A DNA stretch of 64,000 bases from JBCCMF01 sp038747545. Lineage in GTDB: Bacteria; Bacteroidota; Rhodothermia; Rhodothermales; JBCCMF01. The position numbers were made by a program, and so were the translations under genes. Where the stretch lies: the NCBI GenBank assembly GCA_038747545.1, contig JBCDJT010000001.1, forward strand, positions 39,451 to 103,450. The letters run 5' to 3'. The notes under the pieces are model-generated. The model did not search any database. It worked only from the letters and a program-made list of their open reading frames with translations, and was not told where the DNA came from. Shown here one piece after another: positions 52,272 to 61,263 of this stretch (its first letter is position 1; each line of letters opens with the position of its first letter).

Positions 52272-54374
52272 TCAGCGGAGCCCCACTTGGAGGCTCGCAA
52301 AGAGCAAGCGGCCTGGAAGCGAGGGGATGAAGGTGGTGTTGGTGTGATCCGTCAGGTTTTGGGCACCTACCTGGAGCTGCACGGCGTCAGTGATGCGCTG
52401 GGTAACCGTGAGGTTGAGCAGTACGTAGCCCGCGATGTACTCGCTGTCGTCGTCCAGGACGAGGTTGCCGTTGGTGTCGCCGAAGCCGTAGCGGCCCCGG
52501 TAGATGGCACGGGCGGATGCGGTAAGGCCGCGCTCCACATGGCGGTACTGCACGCGGAAGGTGCCGCTGTGGCGCGAGCGGTTGAGCAACCCGCCGTAGT
52601 CGCTGCGTGAGAGGCGAAAGTCGCGGCCGTTCGCATCACGCGCGAAGAGCGACCCTGCATTGATCTGGTCTACCACATCGCGGTCGAACGTGTCGAGGAA
52701 GAGGTAGCTGGCCATGAACGAGAACGCGTCGTTCATCTCGAACGTGGCCTTGGTCTCGATACCCTGCGTGACGATGCGGCTGAGGTTGAAGTACGTGAAC
52801 GCGCTCTGCCCGTTGGTCTTCAGCGCAATCGGGGAGGCTTCGATGAGGTTGGAGATGTGGTTGCGGAAGCCGTTCACGTCCACCGACCAGCGCTCGCCGA
52901 TGTCGGTAGCCGCGCCGAGGTTGAACGCCAGCGACCGCTCGGGCTCAATCTCTTCCAAGCTCTCGATGTCCTGCAGAAAGCCGCGCACCTGACCTTGCGC
53001 CTCCAGCTGGCGCAGGGCGTTCACCACATCCACGGAGCCGTACACGCTGTAGCCTTGCACCGCGTTGGTGAAGTCGAGGTAGCGCTGCTGGAACGTGGGT
53101 GCTTTGAAGCCGCTGCCGATGGACGCCCGGACGCGCCAGCGCTCGTTGGGCTTGACGAGGACGGCCGCCTTGGGGCTAAGGACCGGAGCGAACTCGTTGT
53201 GGGCATCGAAGCGCGCGCTGACGTTCACGTCGAGGCGTTCGCTGGCCAGCCACTCGTGCTGGGCGAAGGCGAACACATGCTGCGTGCTGCGCGAGCCCCC
53301 AGCCACGCGGTCGGCCTCCACGCTTTCGCCGATGACACCGCCGCCCACCATCAGCAGATGCTGCGTGCCCAGGACGAGGTCAAGCTGCGCCTCGGCCTTG
53401 TTAAACGTCTGGTCGAACTGGCTGCGGCTTTCGAGCGCGCTCGTCGTGGCATCGCGGATCTGCGTATCAGTGCGGTAGCGCGAGGCGTAGAGCGAGGTGG
53501 TCAGCTTGGCGCCGCTGGCAAACCGATGTGTCAGCACAGGAGCGATGTTCCAGTCGCGCAGTGCCGCCTCGTTGTCGAAGGGGACGCGCACGTTGTCGGT
53601 GAGCAGCCCGACTTCGTCGCTTTGGTCTAGCCAATTGTGCCGCGCCGACAGCCTCAGCGCGGTGCGGTCGGTGAGATCGAGGTCGAGGCGCCCTCCCACC
53701 GTGTAGTCCGTGAACGGCGACACTGTTTGGCCGATGCCGTCGGGCGAGAAATCGTAGCCGTCCGAGTTGTAGCGGTTAGCGTAGATCCGCGCGCCCACGC
53801 GGCCGATGGTCGTTTCGCCTTCGAGGTTGAGATCAGAGGTGCCGTGCGTCTGGTAGCGCGACTGCAGGGAGCCCGTCCAGCGATTGGCCGGCGCCTTGGT
53901 GATGATGTTGATGACCCCGGCCAGCGCCTCGCTACCATAGAGCGACGACGACGGCCCGCGCACGATCTCGACCTGGTCCACGCCCGACACCGTGAGGCGT
54001 TCGAGGTCCAGCGTACCAGCCACGCGGCCGATAAGCGGCTCCCCATCTACCAGTACCAGCGTGTAATCCGACGACAAACCCTGGATCTGTACGCCCAGGC
54101 CGTGGTCGTAGACAATCTGCAGGCCGGGCTGCTCGGCCAGGAGGTCGGCCAGCCGCACGGCGCCCTGCTGGGCAATGTCCTCAGACGTGATCAGCGAGGT
54201 GGGGATGGGAACGTTTTGCAGTTCCTTGGCGCCCTTTGTGGCGGTCACCACCACGGGGGCCAGCTCGCCCTCCATCAGCGCGAGGGAGTCCGCGGCCTGC
54301 CCGGCGGCGGTGTACATTGGCCCGATCAACAGCACGAGCGCGAACCAGTAGTGGCGGTGGATGCGCTTTATCAT
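52272..54374 (-). CDS. hmuR: TonB-dependent heme receptor
   Basis: The 700-residue product starts at ATG 54374 with a signal peptide (FALVLLIGPMYTAAGQA) and then a TonB-box-like APVVVTATKGAKELQNVP. The plug domain includes LADLLAEQPGLQIVYDHG and SSSLYGSEALAGVINIITK (about residues 85-160), and the C-terminal beta barrel ends LPGRLLFASLQVGLR. Energised by TonB, it would import heme across the outer membrane. The heme assignment comes from context: hmuY downstream, and divergent heme ABC transporter and HemS genes. A promoter overlapped by a perfect palindrome lies immediately upstream. Confidence 0.88.
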   Translation of the reverse strand: MIKRIHRHYWFALVLLIGPMYTAAGQAADSLALMEGELAPVVVTATKGAKELQNVPIPTSLITSEDIAQQGAVRLADLLAEQPGLQIVYDHGLGVQIQGLSSDYTLVLVDGEPLIGRVAGTLDLERLTVSGVDQVEIVRGPSSSLYGSEALAGVINIITKAPANRWTGSLQSRYQTHGTSDLNLEGETTIGRVGARIYANRYNSDGYDFSPDGIGQTVSPFTDYTVGGRLDLDLTDRTALRLSARHNWLDQSDEVGLLTDNVRVPFDNEAALRDWNIAPVLTHRFASGAKLTTSLYASRYRTDTQIRDATTSALESRSQFDQTFNKAEAQLDLVLGTQHLLMVGGGVIGESVEADRVAGGSRSTQHVFAFAQHEWLASERLDVNVSARFDAHNEFAPVLSPKAAVLVKPNERWRVRASIGSGFKAPTFQQRYLDFTNAVQGYSVYGSVDVVNALRQLEAQGQVRGFLQDIESLEEIEPERSLAFNLGAATDIGERWSVDVNGFRNHISNLIEASPIALKTNGQSAFTYFNLSRIVTQGIETKATFEMNDAFSFMASYLFLDTFDRDVVDQINAGSLFARDANGRDFRLSRSDYGGLLNRSRHSGTFRVQYRHVERGLTASARAIYRGRYGFGDTNGNLVLDDDSEYIAGYVLLNLTVTQRITDAVQLQVGAQNLTDHTNTTFIPSLPGRLLFASLQVGLR

Positions 54375-54394
54375 CTTCCCAAACGGTGAACAAG

Positions 54395-54441
54395 TTGTTC
54401 TATTTAGAACAAATCTACATCGCCTCGCGCACGCAGATCAA
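54395..54441 (-). promoter_or_regulatory. Receptor promoter overlapped by an 18-bp palindromic operator
   Basis: On the minus strand, TTG (54441-54439), a 21-nt spacer and TAGATTTG (54417-54410) form a Bacteroidota-type promoter. TTGTTCTATTTAGAACAA (54395-54412), with 8-bp perfect arms and a 2-nt centre, covers the end of the -7 box and the expected start site. The ATG follows about 20 nt later. This placement suits a repressor, probably iron- or heme-responsive. Confidence 0.68.
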
Positions 54442-54445
54442 TGAT

Positions 54446-54470
54446 TTTAGACGCTAAACGCTTAGATTTG
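54446..54470 (+). promoter_or_regulatory. Candidate promoter of the heme ABC transporter operon
   Basis: TAGATTTG at 54463-54470 is identical to the -7 box of the divergent receptor promoter. Just upstream lies TTTAGACGCTAAA (54446-54458), a 5-bp inverted repeat with a 3-nt centre. No TTG is at -33 spacing. The leader to hmuU would be about 218 nt. Confidence 0.42.
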
Positions 54471-54694
54471 CTGAGTCTTTACGCGTCCGTCGCGTCTGCT
54501 GAGCGAGGCAGGATGGCCGATTACGCTGCTTTCGCGTCGCATTTCTGCTACATTTACTGATGGCCGTGCCGAGCACGCTATTTCACCTGGGGACCTGTGC
54601 AGCATGATATGGATCGATCGCCCTGGCCCTGCGCCGTTCGATGGCCACCCTGCCGTCACCGTCGCCCCTCATCCGTTGATGCTGGCTGACTGAT

Positions 54695-55810
54695 ATGGAG
54701 ATCTCCTCCCCCCCTACTGTTGCGTCACCGCGCCCTGCGCTACCCGCGCCCACCTTGCACGGTCGCGGCGTGCGCACGCGGCGCGTCCTCATCGGGTTAG
54801 CGGTGGCCTTGCTAGCCGTCATCTGGGGCTCTATTGGGATTGGCGCGGTCGAGATCAGCCCGCTGCAGGTGCTCGGCATTTTGCTGAAGCAGATCGGCAT
54901 CGAGACGCCGTGGGCCTTTGAGCTGCAGCAGGAACTGGTGCTCACTGCGATCCGGCTGCCACGCGTGCTGCTGGGCCTGCTGATCGGCGCGGGGTTGGCC
55001 GTGAGTGGTGCTGCGATGCAGGGCCTGTTCCGCAATCCGCTGGCTGATCCGGGCCTCGTGGGCGTGTCGAGCGGCGCGGCGCTCGCAGCGGTCTTCGTCA
55101 TTGTACTGGGCCTGCCGTTCTTGGAGGGCACCGCAGCGTGGCTGGCGCCGTTCTCCATCGCCTTGGGGGCGTTTGGCGGCAGCATCGCGGCTACGTTGAT
55201 TGTCTACCGGCTCGCCACATGGCGCGGGCGCACCTCGGTGGCGACGATGCTGTTGGCGGGCATCGCCCTCAACGCGCTGGCGGGCGCAGGCACAGGCCTG
55301 ATGACGCTCATCGCCGACGATGCGCAGCTGCGCGACATCACCTTCTGGACCCTGGGCAGCCTGGGCGGCGCCACCTGGAGCACGCTGGGCGCCGTCACGC
55401 CGTTCATGCTGATGGGCATTGTAGGGGCTCCGGTGCTGGCACGCGCCCTCAACGCGATGCTGCTGGGCGAGGCTGAGGCGCGACATCTGGGCATCAACGT
55501 AGAGCGGCTGAAGCAGGGCGTTGTGTTCATCACGGCCCTCACGGTGGGTGCCGCGGTGGCCGTCTCGGGCATCATCGGTTTTGTGGGCCTTGTTGTACCG
55601 CACCTGCTGCGCCTCACCCTCGGCCCCGACCATCGCGGCCTCCTGCCCGGCTCGGCGCTGCTGGGCGCGATGCTGCTCTTGGGTGCCGACCTGATCTCGC
55701 GCACCCTCATCGCTCCCGCCGAGTTACCCATCGGCATCGTGACGGCGTTCATCGGCGCGCCGTTCTTCCTGTGGCTGCTGCTACGCAACCGCGCGGCCCT
55801 TCACCTCTAG
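54695..55810 (+). CDS. hmuU: FecCD-family heme/iron ABC transporter permease
   Basis: The 371-residue product is an inner-membrane permease of the BtuC/FecCD/HmuU family with about ten helices. Signatures are LRLPRVLLGLLIGAGLAVSGAAMQGLFRNPLADPGLVG, seen as LPRVLLGLLIGAGLAVSGAA then MQGLFRNPLADPGLVGVSSG around residues 88-125. ALTVGAAVAVSGIIGFVGLVVPHLLRLTLG-type sequence follows near 275-305, and a closing GIVTAFIGAPFFLWLL. About 35 residues precede the first helix. HemS and the ATPase downstream point to heme as substrate. No substrate-binding protein gene is adjacent, though families like this need one. Confidence 0.9.
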   Translation: MEISSPPTVASPRPALPAPTLHGRGVRTRRVLIGLAVALLAVIWGSIGIGAVEISPLQVLGILLKQIGIETPWAFELQQELVLTAIRLPRVLLGLLIGAGLAVSGAAMQGLFRNPLADPGLVGVSSGAALAAVFVIVLGLPFLEGTAAWLAPFSIALGAFGGSIAATLIVYRLATWRGRTSVATMLLAGIALNALAGAGTGLMTLIADDAQLRDITFWTLGSLGGATWSTLGAVTPFMLMGIVGAPVLARALNAMLLGEAEARHLGINVERLKQGVVFITALTVGAAVAVSGIIGFVGLVVPHLLRLTLGPDHRGLLPGSALLGAMLLLGADLISRTLIAPAELPIGIVTAFIGAPFFLWLLLRNRAALHL

Positions 55811-55821
55811 CCCGCACCCTG

Positions 55822-56619
55822 GTGATCGAACTCAACAACATCACAGTTCAGATGAGCGGCAAAACGCTCGTGGAGTCGGTGTCGCTGACGGTGACGCCAG
55901 GCTCAGTGACAGCGCTCGTGGGGCCGAACGGCGCGGGCAAGTCGACGCTGCTCCGTGTAGCCACGGGCGAGTGGCAGCCCAATGGCGGCGAGGTGCGCTT
56001 CGATGGGAAGCCGCTCAAGCAGTGGTCGGCGAAGGAGCAGGCGCAGCGACGGGCCGTGGTCTCGCAGCACTCGTCGCTGACGTTTCCGTTTGCCGCGTTC
56101 GAGGTGGTGCTGATGGGCCGCACGCCGCACCTGGCCGGGCGCAGCGAGTCGCGGCGCGACATGGAGATAGCCTGGGAAGCGCTGGACCGTGTAGGCCTGG
56201 CCGCGCTAGCCGATCAGTCGTACACCACGCTCTCGGGCGGTGAGCGGCAGCGTGTAGACTTGGCTCGGGCCCTGGCGCAAATTGCGGACACCTCAGACGA
56301 TCACGCGCGTTACCTCTTCCTCGACGAGCCCACAGCCAGCCTTGACTTGGCACACCAACACACTACGTTGCGCACCGCGCGCGACGTGGCTGCCCAAGGC
56401 ATCGGGGTGCTCGTGATCCTGCATGACCTTAACTTAGCTGCTCAGTACGCCGACGATATCATCATGCTCAGTGATGGGCAACGGCGGGCACGGGGCGCGC
56501 CACAAGACGTGCTTACCCCTGAACTCATTGAGTCCGTATTTTCGATCCCCGTGATGGTCATGCCCCATCCATACCACGACTGCCCGCTGGTCGTCCCCAT
56601 CGCCCAGGCCGTAGCCTAA
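55822..56619 (+). CDS. hmuV: Heme ABC transporter ATP-binding protein
   Basis: The 265-residue product powers the permease. Walker A GPNGAGKS appears near residue 32-39, the Q-loop is in RRAVVSQHSSLTFPF, the signature is LSGGERQRVDLARALAQ, Walker B is YLFLDEPTASLDL and the switch histidine is in VILHDLNLAAQYAD. I choose GTG 55822 (MIELNNITVQ), 11 bp after the permease stop, because it fits the family N-terminus; GTG 55771 would overlap the permease by 40 bp. The extra residues in IADTSDDHARYLFLDEP are typical of HmuV. Confidence 0.9.
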   Translation: MIELNNITVQMSGKTLVESVSLTVTPGSVTALVGPNGAGKSTLLRVATGEWQPNGGEVRFDGKPLKQWSAKEQAQRRAVVSQHSSLTFPFAAFEVVLMGRTPHLAGRSESRRDMEIAWEALDRVGLAALADQSYTTLSGGERQRVDLARALAQIADTSDDHARYLFLDEPTASLDLAHQHTTLRTARDVAAQGIGVLVILHDLNLAAQYADDIIMLSDGQRRARGAPQDVLTPELIESVFSIPVMVMPHPYHDCPLVVPIAQAVA

Positions 56620-56653
56620 CCTCTTCACTTTGACCTGAACCCCCAGCGTTCTC

Positions 56654-57700
56654 ATGGAAACGACGACGTCTCCCGATCTCAAAACCACCTGGGCCGCCTT
56701 CCGCGAAGCCAACCCCAAGGTGCGCATCCGCAACGCCGCCGAGCAACTGGGCACGAGCGAGGCCGAACTGCTCGCCACTGACCTCGGCGAAACCGTCACG
56801 CGCCTGCGCCCAGATTGGTACGAGATGCTGTTCGACCTGGAAGCACTCGGCGAAGTGATGGCGCTAACGCGGAACGACGTGTTCGTCCACGAGAAGACCG
56901 GGCGCTACAGCAAGCCGTCGATCTTCAAGTCGCACCAGATGGGCCAAACGCTGGACAAAGGCATCGACCTGCGCATCTTCTTCCGCACCTGGGCCTTCGC
57001 CTTCGCCGTAGTCGTACCCGATGGCAACGCCAAGACGCGCCGTAGCCTCCAGTTCTTCGACGTATATGGCAACGCGGTCCACAAAACGTACCTGCGCCGC
57101 AAGTCGGATGTCGCGTATTTCGACACCTTCGTTGAGAAGTACCGCCATGAGGACCAGACGCCCGTCCTTGAGGTGACGCCAGCGCCAGCGCCCAAGGCTG
57201 AGACGCCCGATGCCGAGGTGGATGTAGACGGGCTGCGCGAGGCCTGGGCGGGCCTGACCGATACGCACGACTTCTTCCGGCTCCTCCACAAGTTCGGCGT
57301 CACGCGTACGCAGGCCTTCCGTCTCGCTGGGCCTGAGTTTGCGCGGCGCGTGGACACCAAGCACCTGCGCACGGTGCTCGAAGCGGCCTCGGGGCAACAG
57401 ATCCCGGTGATGATCTTCGCAGGCAACGACGGCTGCATCCAGATCCACACGGGGCACATCAAGAAGCTCAAGGACATGTACGGCTGGTACAACATCCTGG
57501 ACCCCGGCTTCAACCTGCACATGAAGGACGATGAGATTGACAGCACATGGGTCGTGCGCAAGCCGACTGTGGACGGCGACGTCCACTCGCTCGAATGCTA
57601 CGACGCCCACAGCAAGGTCTTGTGCTACATCTTTGGCAGCCGCAAGGAGAGCAACACCGAGTTGCCCGAGTGGCGCAACCTGCTCCTGTCGCTGACGTGA
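56654..57700 (+). CDS. hemS: HemS/ChuS-family hemin-degrading factor
   Basis: HemS-type proteins bind incoming heme in the cytoplasm and degrade or deliver it. The 348-residue product is a two-repeat protein: the first half has AWAFREANPKVRIRNAAEQ-like start, GEVMALTRNDVFVHEKTGRY and LQFFDVYGNAVHKTYL. The second half repeats the pattern with LLHKFGVTRTQAFRLAG, IMIFAGNDGCIQIHTG and NLHMKDDEIDSTWVVRKP. The linker is proline- and alanine-rich (residues 172-190). It is the third gene of the transporter operon, 34 bp after hmuV, and completes the uptake route from receptor to cytoplasm. Confidence 0.93.
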   Translation: METTTSPDLKTTWAAFREANPKVRIRNAAEQLGTSEAELLATDLGETVTRLRPDWYEMLFDLEALGEVMALTRNDVFVHEKTGRYSKPSIFKSHQMGQTLDKGIDLRIFFRTWAFAFAVVVPDGNAKTRRSLQFFDVYGNAVHKTYLRRKSDVAYFDTFVEKYRHEDQTPVLEVTPAPAPKAETPDAEVDVDGLREAWAGLTDTHDFFRLLHKFGVTRTQAFRLAGPEFARRVDTKHLRTVLEAASGQQIPVMIFAGNDGCIQIHTGHIKKLKDMYGWYNILDPGFNLHMKDDEIDSTWVVRKPTVDGDVHSLECYDAHSKVLCYIFGSRKESNTELPEWRNLLLSLT

Positions 57701-57769
57701 CCGGATGAGGTGGCACAAGCCGAGGGGTTCTGTCGTACCAGCGGTACCCTTCACGCACGCTCCGCTTTC

Positions 57770-58843
57770 ATGCGCCGCCTCTCTCCCGCTGCTGTCGTTG
57801 CTCTACTCCTTGCCTTGGCTGGCTGCTCGTCTAGCACACCCGCCAACCTGTTCTCAGACGCGGCGTCCTACAGCCTGAGCACGGACTCTATCCGGTTCGT
57901 CGTCCACATCAGCGTGGACGGGCTGCGGCAAGACGCCGTGACCAAATGGCTCGACAACCTCCCTGCGTACCGTCGGCTGCGTACACAGGGCGCGTTTACG
58001 CTCAACGCACGCACCGCGCCGACGCGGGGCAACACGCTCCCAAACCATACCTCGCAGCTCACCGGGCGCGTGGTGGCTGGCCCGGAGGGACACGGGTGGG
58101 CAGGCAACCGCTACTCCAACCCGGCTATCACGATACACTCTAACAAAGGCTCGTACGTGGCCAGCGTGTTTGATGTGGCGCACGAAAACGGGCTGCGGAC
58201 GGCGCTCTTCACGAGCAAGTCCAAGTTTGCGGTCTTCGCCAACAGCTATCCCGAAGCCATCGATGCCTACGTGTACAAGCGCGATGCAACGGAGCTGACC
58301 ACGCGCTTCGTAGACTCGCTACGCACGGGTACATTCGGCTACGCGTTCCTCCACCTGCGCAACCCCGACACGGCAGGCCACCGCTTTGGGTGGCGGTTGT
58401 TGACGTGGCACCCCTACGGTAAGGCGATCTTCAACACCGACCGCCAGATTGCCCGCGTACTCAACGCCATCGACCAAGACCCTGCGCTGCGTGGGCGCAC
58501 GGCCGTTATCCTCACCGCTGACCACGGCGGCCACCGCTTCAACCACGGCGCCGAGCACCCGCTCGACTACACGATCCCGTTCTACGTGTGGGGACCAGGC
58601 ATCCCGGCTGCCGATTTGTACGACCTCGCAGGCGACAGGCGCGCTGACCCCGGCGGAGAACAGATCCCCGACTCGGCGGCGGCGCAGCCCATCCGCAACG
58701 GCGAGGCGGCCAACTTAGCGCTGGCCCTGCTCGGCCTGAGCCCGGTGCCGGGCTCTACTATTGGAGCCTCGCAGCCCCTGCTGCAACTCGTCAGCCTTCC
58801 AGCAGCCGACTCTACGGCCCAGGCTGGTCAGTCGGTACCGTAG
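57770..58843 (+). CDS. Nucleotide pyrophosphatase/alkaline phosphatase-superfamily lipoprotein
   Basis: From ATG 57770 the 357-residue product has a lipoprotein signal ending LALAGC (Cys19). A phosphodiesterase-fold domain shows metal-binding Asp50 in HISVDGLRQDAV, the nucleophile region TRGNTLPNHTSQLTG (likely Thr89), DTAGHRFGW, and ILTADHGGHRFNH. It cleaves phosphodiester or phosphomonoester bonds outside the inner membrane; the substrate is unknown. It is 69 bp after hemS and might be cotranscribed, but no link to heme is evident. Its end overlaps the convergent esterase gene by 16 bp. Confidence 0.86.
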   Translation: MRRLSPAAVVALLLALAGCSSSTPANLFSDAASYSLSTDSIRFVVHISVDGLRQDAVTKWLDNLPAYRRLRTQGAFTLNARTAPTRGNTLPNHTSQLTGRVVAGPEGHGWAGNRYSNPAITIHSNKGSYVASVFDVAHENGLRTALFTSKSKFAVFANSYPEAIDAYVYKRDATELTTRFVDSLRTGTFGYAFLHLRNPDTAGHRFGWRLLTWHPYGKAIFNTDRQIARVLNAIDQDPALRGRTAVILTADHGGHRFNHGAEHPLDYTIPFYVWGPGIPAADLYDLAGDRRADPGGEQIPDSAAAQPIRNGEAANLALALLGLSPVPGSTIGASQPLLQLVSLPAADSTAQAGQSVP

Positions 58844-59697
58844 AGCCAGACGATGCTGTCGTACACGGCAGGGGCTACAACAGCCGTGTGGTCGGCTTCG
58901 GGGTATGTCTTGTACTGGTACCGCAACTCGGCCCGAGCATAGGGGATTAGCCGCTCATCGAGCGTAGCAGCTGGGCGGAGGATCAAGGACTGTTCGGCTC
59001 CGCCAACCCCGAGAAAGACCGCTTGTAGCACATCGTTTTGGTCCAGGCGATCGCGCAGGGCTTCCCCAATCCACTCGCCCTTATTCCACCACCCCGAAGG
59101 CGCGATCATGGCCACCCGACGGAAGAGGTCCGGCCGCGCTTGGATAGCCCATAGCCCAAACAAGCCGCCCAACGAGTGGCCGATCAGACCACGGTCGGAA
59201 CGTGATGCGCCGTACTCAGCCTCAACGAGAGGAAACACCGTGCGCTCCAAAAACCGACTGAACAGCGCCGACCGCCCCGTACTCGCGGAGTCGATGGGTA
59301 CCGTGCCGATGTTCATGGTGAGGCCGGGGGCGAGCGGGCGGAATGGCGTGGGCGTAAAGTCGGCGTTGCGATGGCGGTGCCAGGCATCCTCGTCGCCGGG
59401 CACAGAGATACCCACCAGCAGGACCGCCTCCGCCTTCTCAGCCACGCGCGCCATGCCGTAGGCGCCACGCACTACATCGCGCAGCCACCATGCATCGAGG
59501 TAGTAGACCACTGGGTACCGCTGCCCTTGTTCGTACCCGGGCGGGGTTGTCACGTACAGCACATACTCGTTGTCCGCGCTGTTGGCGAGCGCGATCTGGT
59601 ATGTGATGGCGCCAAAATCAGTGGTATCTACGGCCTGCCCAGACGCGAGTCCAGGCAAGCACGCCAACAGACCTAGCCAGACGGTCGTCCGGGTCAC
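58828..59697 (-). CDS. Exported alpha/beta-hydrolase esterase (esterase D-like)
   Basis: The 289-residue product starts at GTG 59697, which overlaps the tesA stop as GTGA, and has a signal peptide ending GLASGQA. The hydrolase domain shows YPVVYYLDAWWLRD, the nucleophile elbow GLIGHSLGGLFGLWA, and a late His in YPEADHTAVV. This is the putative-esterase family that includes IroE/Fes-like siderophore esterases and feruloyl esterases; the true substrate is unknown. An ATG at 59736 lies inside tesA and would bury the signal peptide. It forms a two-gene operon with tesA. Confidence 0.83.
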   Translation of the reverse strand: MTRTTVWLGLLACLPGLASGQAVDTTDFGAITYQIALANSADNEYVLYVTTPPGYEQGQRYPVVYYLDAWWLRDVVRGAYGMARVAEKAEAVLLVGISVPGDEDAWHRHRNADFTPTPFRPLAPGLTMNIGTVPIDSASTGRSALFSRFLERTVFPLVEAEYGASRSDRGLIGHSLGGLFGLWAIQARPDLFRRVAMIAPSGWWNKGEWIGEALRDRLDQNDVLQAVFLGVGGAEQSLILRPAATLDERLIPYARAELRYQYKTYPEADHTAVVAPAVYDSIVWLYGTD

Positions 59698-60416
59698 GAT
59701 TGCATCCCGATTAGGATGGGCTCCAGCGTATCCCAAACGGTCTCGGCCAGAATGGTGTGCCCCTCGGCGGTCGGATGGATGCCATCAGGCAGGTTGAGGC
59801 GAGGCACCCCGCCCACGCCTTCGAGGATGAAGGGGATCAAGGCCGTCTCGTTCTCGCGGGCGAGGTCCGGGAAGAGGTCGCGGAACTGTGTGGTGTAGTC
59901 GAGGCCGAGGTTCGGCGGCACCTGCATGCCCGCCAGGATGAGCGTGACGTCGGGGTAGCGCTCGCGGGCTTGGTCGATGATGCCTTGGAGGTTCTGGCGC
60001 GTAACCTCGGGGGCGGTGCCGCGTAGCCCGTCGTTCCCGCCCAGCTCGATCAGCAGCACGTCGATGCGCTCGCGCAGCAGCCAGTCGATGCGCCGCAAGC
60101 CCCCCGCCGAGGTCTCGCCGCTGAGGCCTGCGTTGATGATCCGCACGTCCCAGCCCAGCGAGTCCACGCGGGCCTGCAAGAGCGCCGGGAACGCATTGTC
60201 CTCGCCGATGCCATACCCCGCTGTAATGCTGTCGCCCAGCATCATAACCACGATCTCATCCGTCGTGCCCGCCGTGTCACTCGGCGTTTCCGCATCGCCG
60301 TCCGCCTCAGCCGTCGTGGCGGACGGGGGTTCTTGTGACGGTCGTGTATCACCGCTGCCACAGGCAGGCAGCAGCAGAACCGCAAAGAGGAAGACGAAGT
60401 ATAGCGGTAGGCGCAT
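59694..60416 (-). CDS. tesA: TesA-like SGNH arylesterase/thioesterase lipoprotein
   Basis: The 240-residue product is a GDSL/SGNH hydrolase homologous to E. coli TesA (acyl-CoA thioesterase I, lysophospholipase L1). It has a lipoprotein signal ending LLPAC, a linker rich in Ala, Thr and Asp, the nucleophile block MLGDSITAGYG (Ser63), the GGND block, and the Asp-His pair DGIHPTAEGH near the end. It faces the ybbA-ybbP transporter operon divergently, the same arrangement as in E. coli, which supports the identification. Whether it acts on lipids in the envelope is inferred from the family. Confidence 0.9.
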   Translation of the reverse strand: MRLPLYFVFLFAVLLLPACGSGDTRPSQEPPSATTAEADGDAETPSDTAGTTDEIVVMMLGDSITAGYGIGEDNAFPALLQARVDSLGWDVRIINAGLSGETSAGGLRRIDWLLRERIDVLLIELGGNDGLRGTAPEVTRQNLQGIIDQARERYPDVTLILAGMQVPPNLGLDYTTQFRDLFPDLARENETALIPFILEGVGGVPRLNLPDGIHPTAEGHTILAETVWDTLEPILIGMQS

Positions 60417-60490
60417 TGGGTCGCGAGCTGATGGTGGCGAGGCGATGTATTAACGCCGCCCTGTTCCTCCCCGTTTCAACCCCTCCGTTC

Positions 60491-61198
60491 ATGGCTGACC
60501 AACCCGTCCTGCGCATTGCTGGACTCACCAAAACCTACCGCAGCGGCAACCGCGCCCTCACCGTGCTCAACGATGTGTCGTTTGATGTCTACCCCGGCGA
60601 GACCTGTGCCATCGTAGGCCCCTCGGGCAGCGGCAAGACCACGCTCCTGGGCCTTTCGGCAGGGCTGGACCGGCCGAGCGGTGGCACGGTGGAGATTGCG
60701 GGCATCGACCTGGGGCCGATGAATGAGGACGAGCGCGCCGCCGTGCGCAACCAGCACGTGGGCTTCGTCTTCCAGTCGTTCCAACTCATCCCCACACTCA
60801 CGGCGCAGGAGAACGTGATGGTGCCTGCCGAGCTTCGCGGCGACCGCACCGCTGGGCCGCGCGCCGTCGAACTGCTCACGCAAGTCGGCCTCGGCGACCG
60901 CACGGACCACTACCCGACGCAGCTCTCGGGCGGCGAACAACAACGCGTGGCATTGGCACGCGCGTTCATCAACGCCCCGCGCATCCTCTTCGCCGATGAG
61001 CCAACAGGCAATCTCGATGCCGACACCAGTGCCGCCGTCGAGAACCTGCTCTTCGACCTCAACCGTACGGCAGGCACCACGCTCGTGGTCGTCACGCATG
61101 ACCTGGACCTGGCCCACAAGACCGACCGCATCATCCGCCTACGTGGCGGCGAGGTCGTCTCGGATGCGCGCACGGCCGAGCCCGCCTTGACCTCTTGA
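60491..61198 (+). CDS. ybbA: ABC transporter ATP-binding protein YbbA
   Basis: The 235-residue product starts at ATG 60491 (MADQPVLRIAGLTKTY). It has Walker A GPSGSGKT, LSGGEQQRVALARAF signature, Walker B ILFADEPTGNLD and switch VVTHDLDLA. This LolD/MacB-type ATPase pairs with the FtsX-like permease 65 bp downstream. In E. coli the orthologous YbbA-YbbP pair is divergent from tesA, as here. The cargo is unknown, possibly lipids, consistent with the neighbouring esterase. A frame reaching back to 60335 crosses tesA and is not used. Confidence 0.92.
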   Translation: MADQPVLRIAGLTKTYRSGNRALTVLNDVSFDVYPGETCAIVGPSGSGKTTLLGLSAGLDRPSGGTVEIAGIDLGPMNEDERAAVRNQHVGFVFQSFQLIPTLTAQENVMVPAELRGDRTAGPRAVELLTQVGLGDRTDHYPTQLSGGEQQRVALARAFINAPRILFADEPTGNLDADTSAAVENLLFDLNRTAGTTLVVVTHDLDLAHKTDRIIRLRGGEVVSDARTAEPALTS

Positions 61199-61263
61199 GA
61201 CCGCTCCCCCACCACGTCGTCCACCCGACGGCGCCACACTCACGTTTTAATCGGCGATAGGCC

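Noticed and set aside
54812..55633. Minus-strand frame of 273 codons inside hmuU
   Set aside because: It lies opposite a clear permease and consists of Gln, Arg, Ala and His runs.
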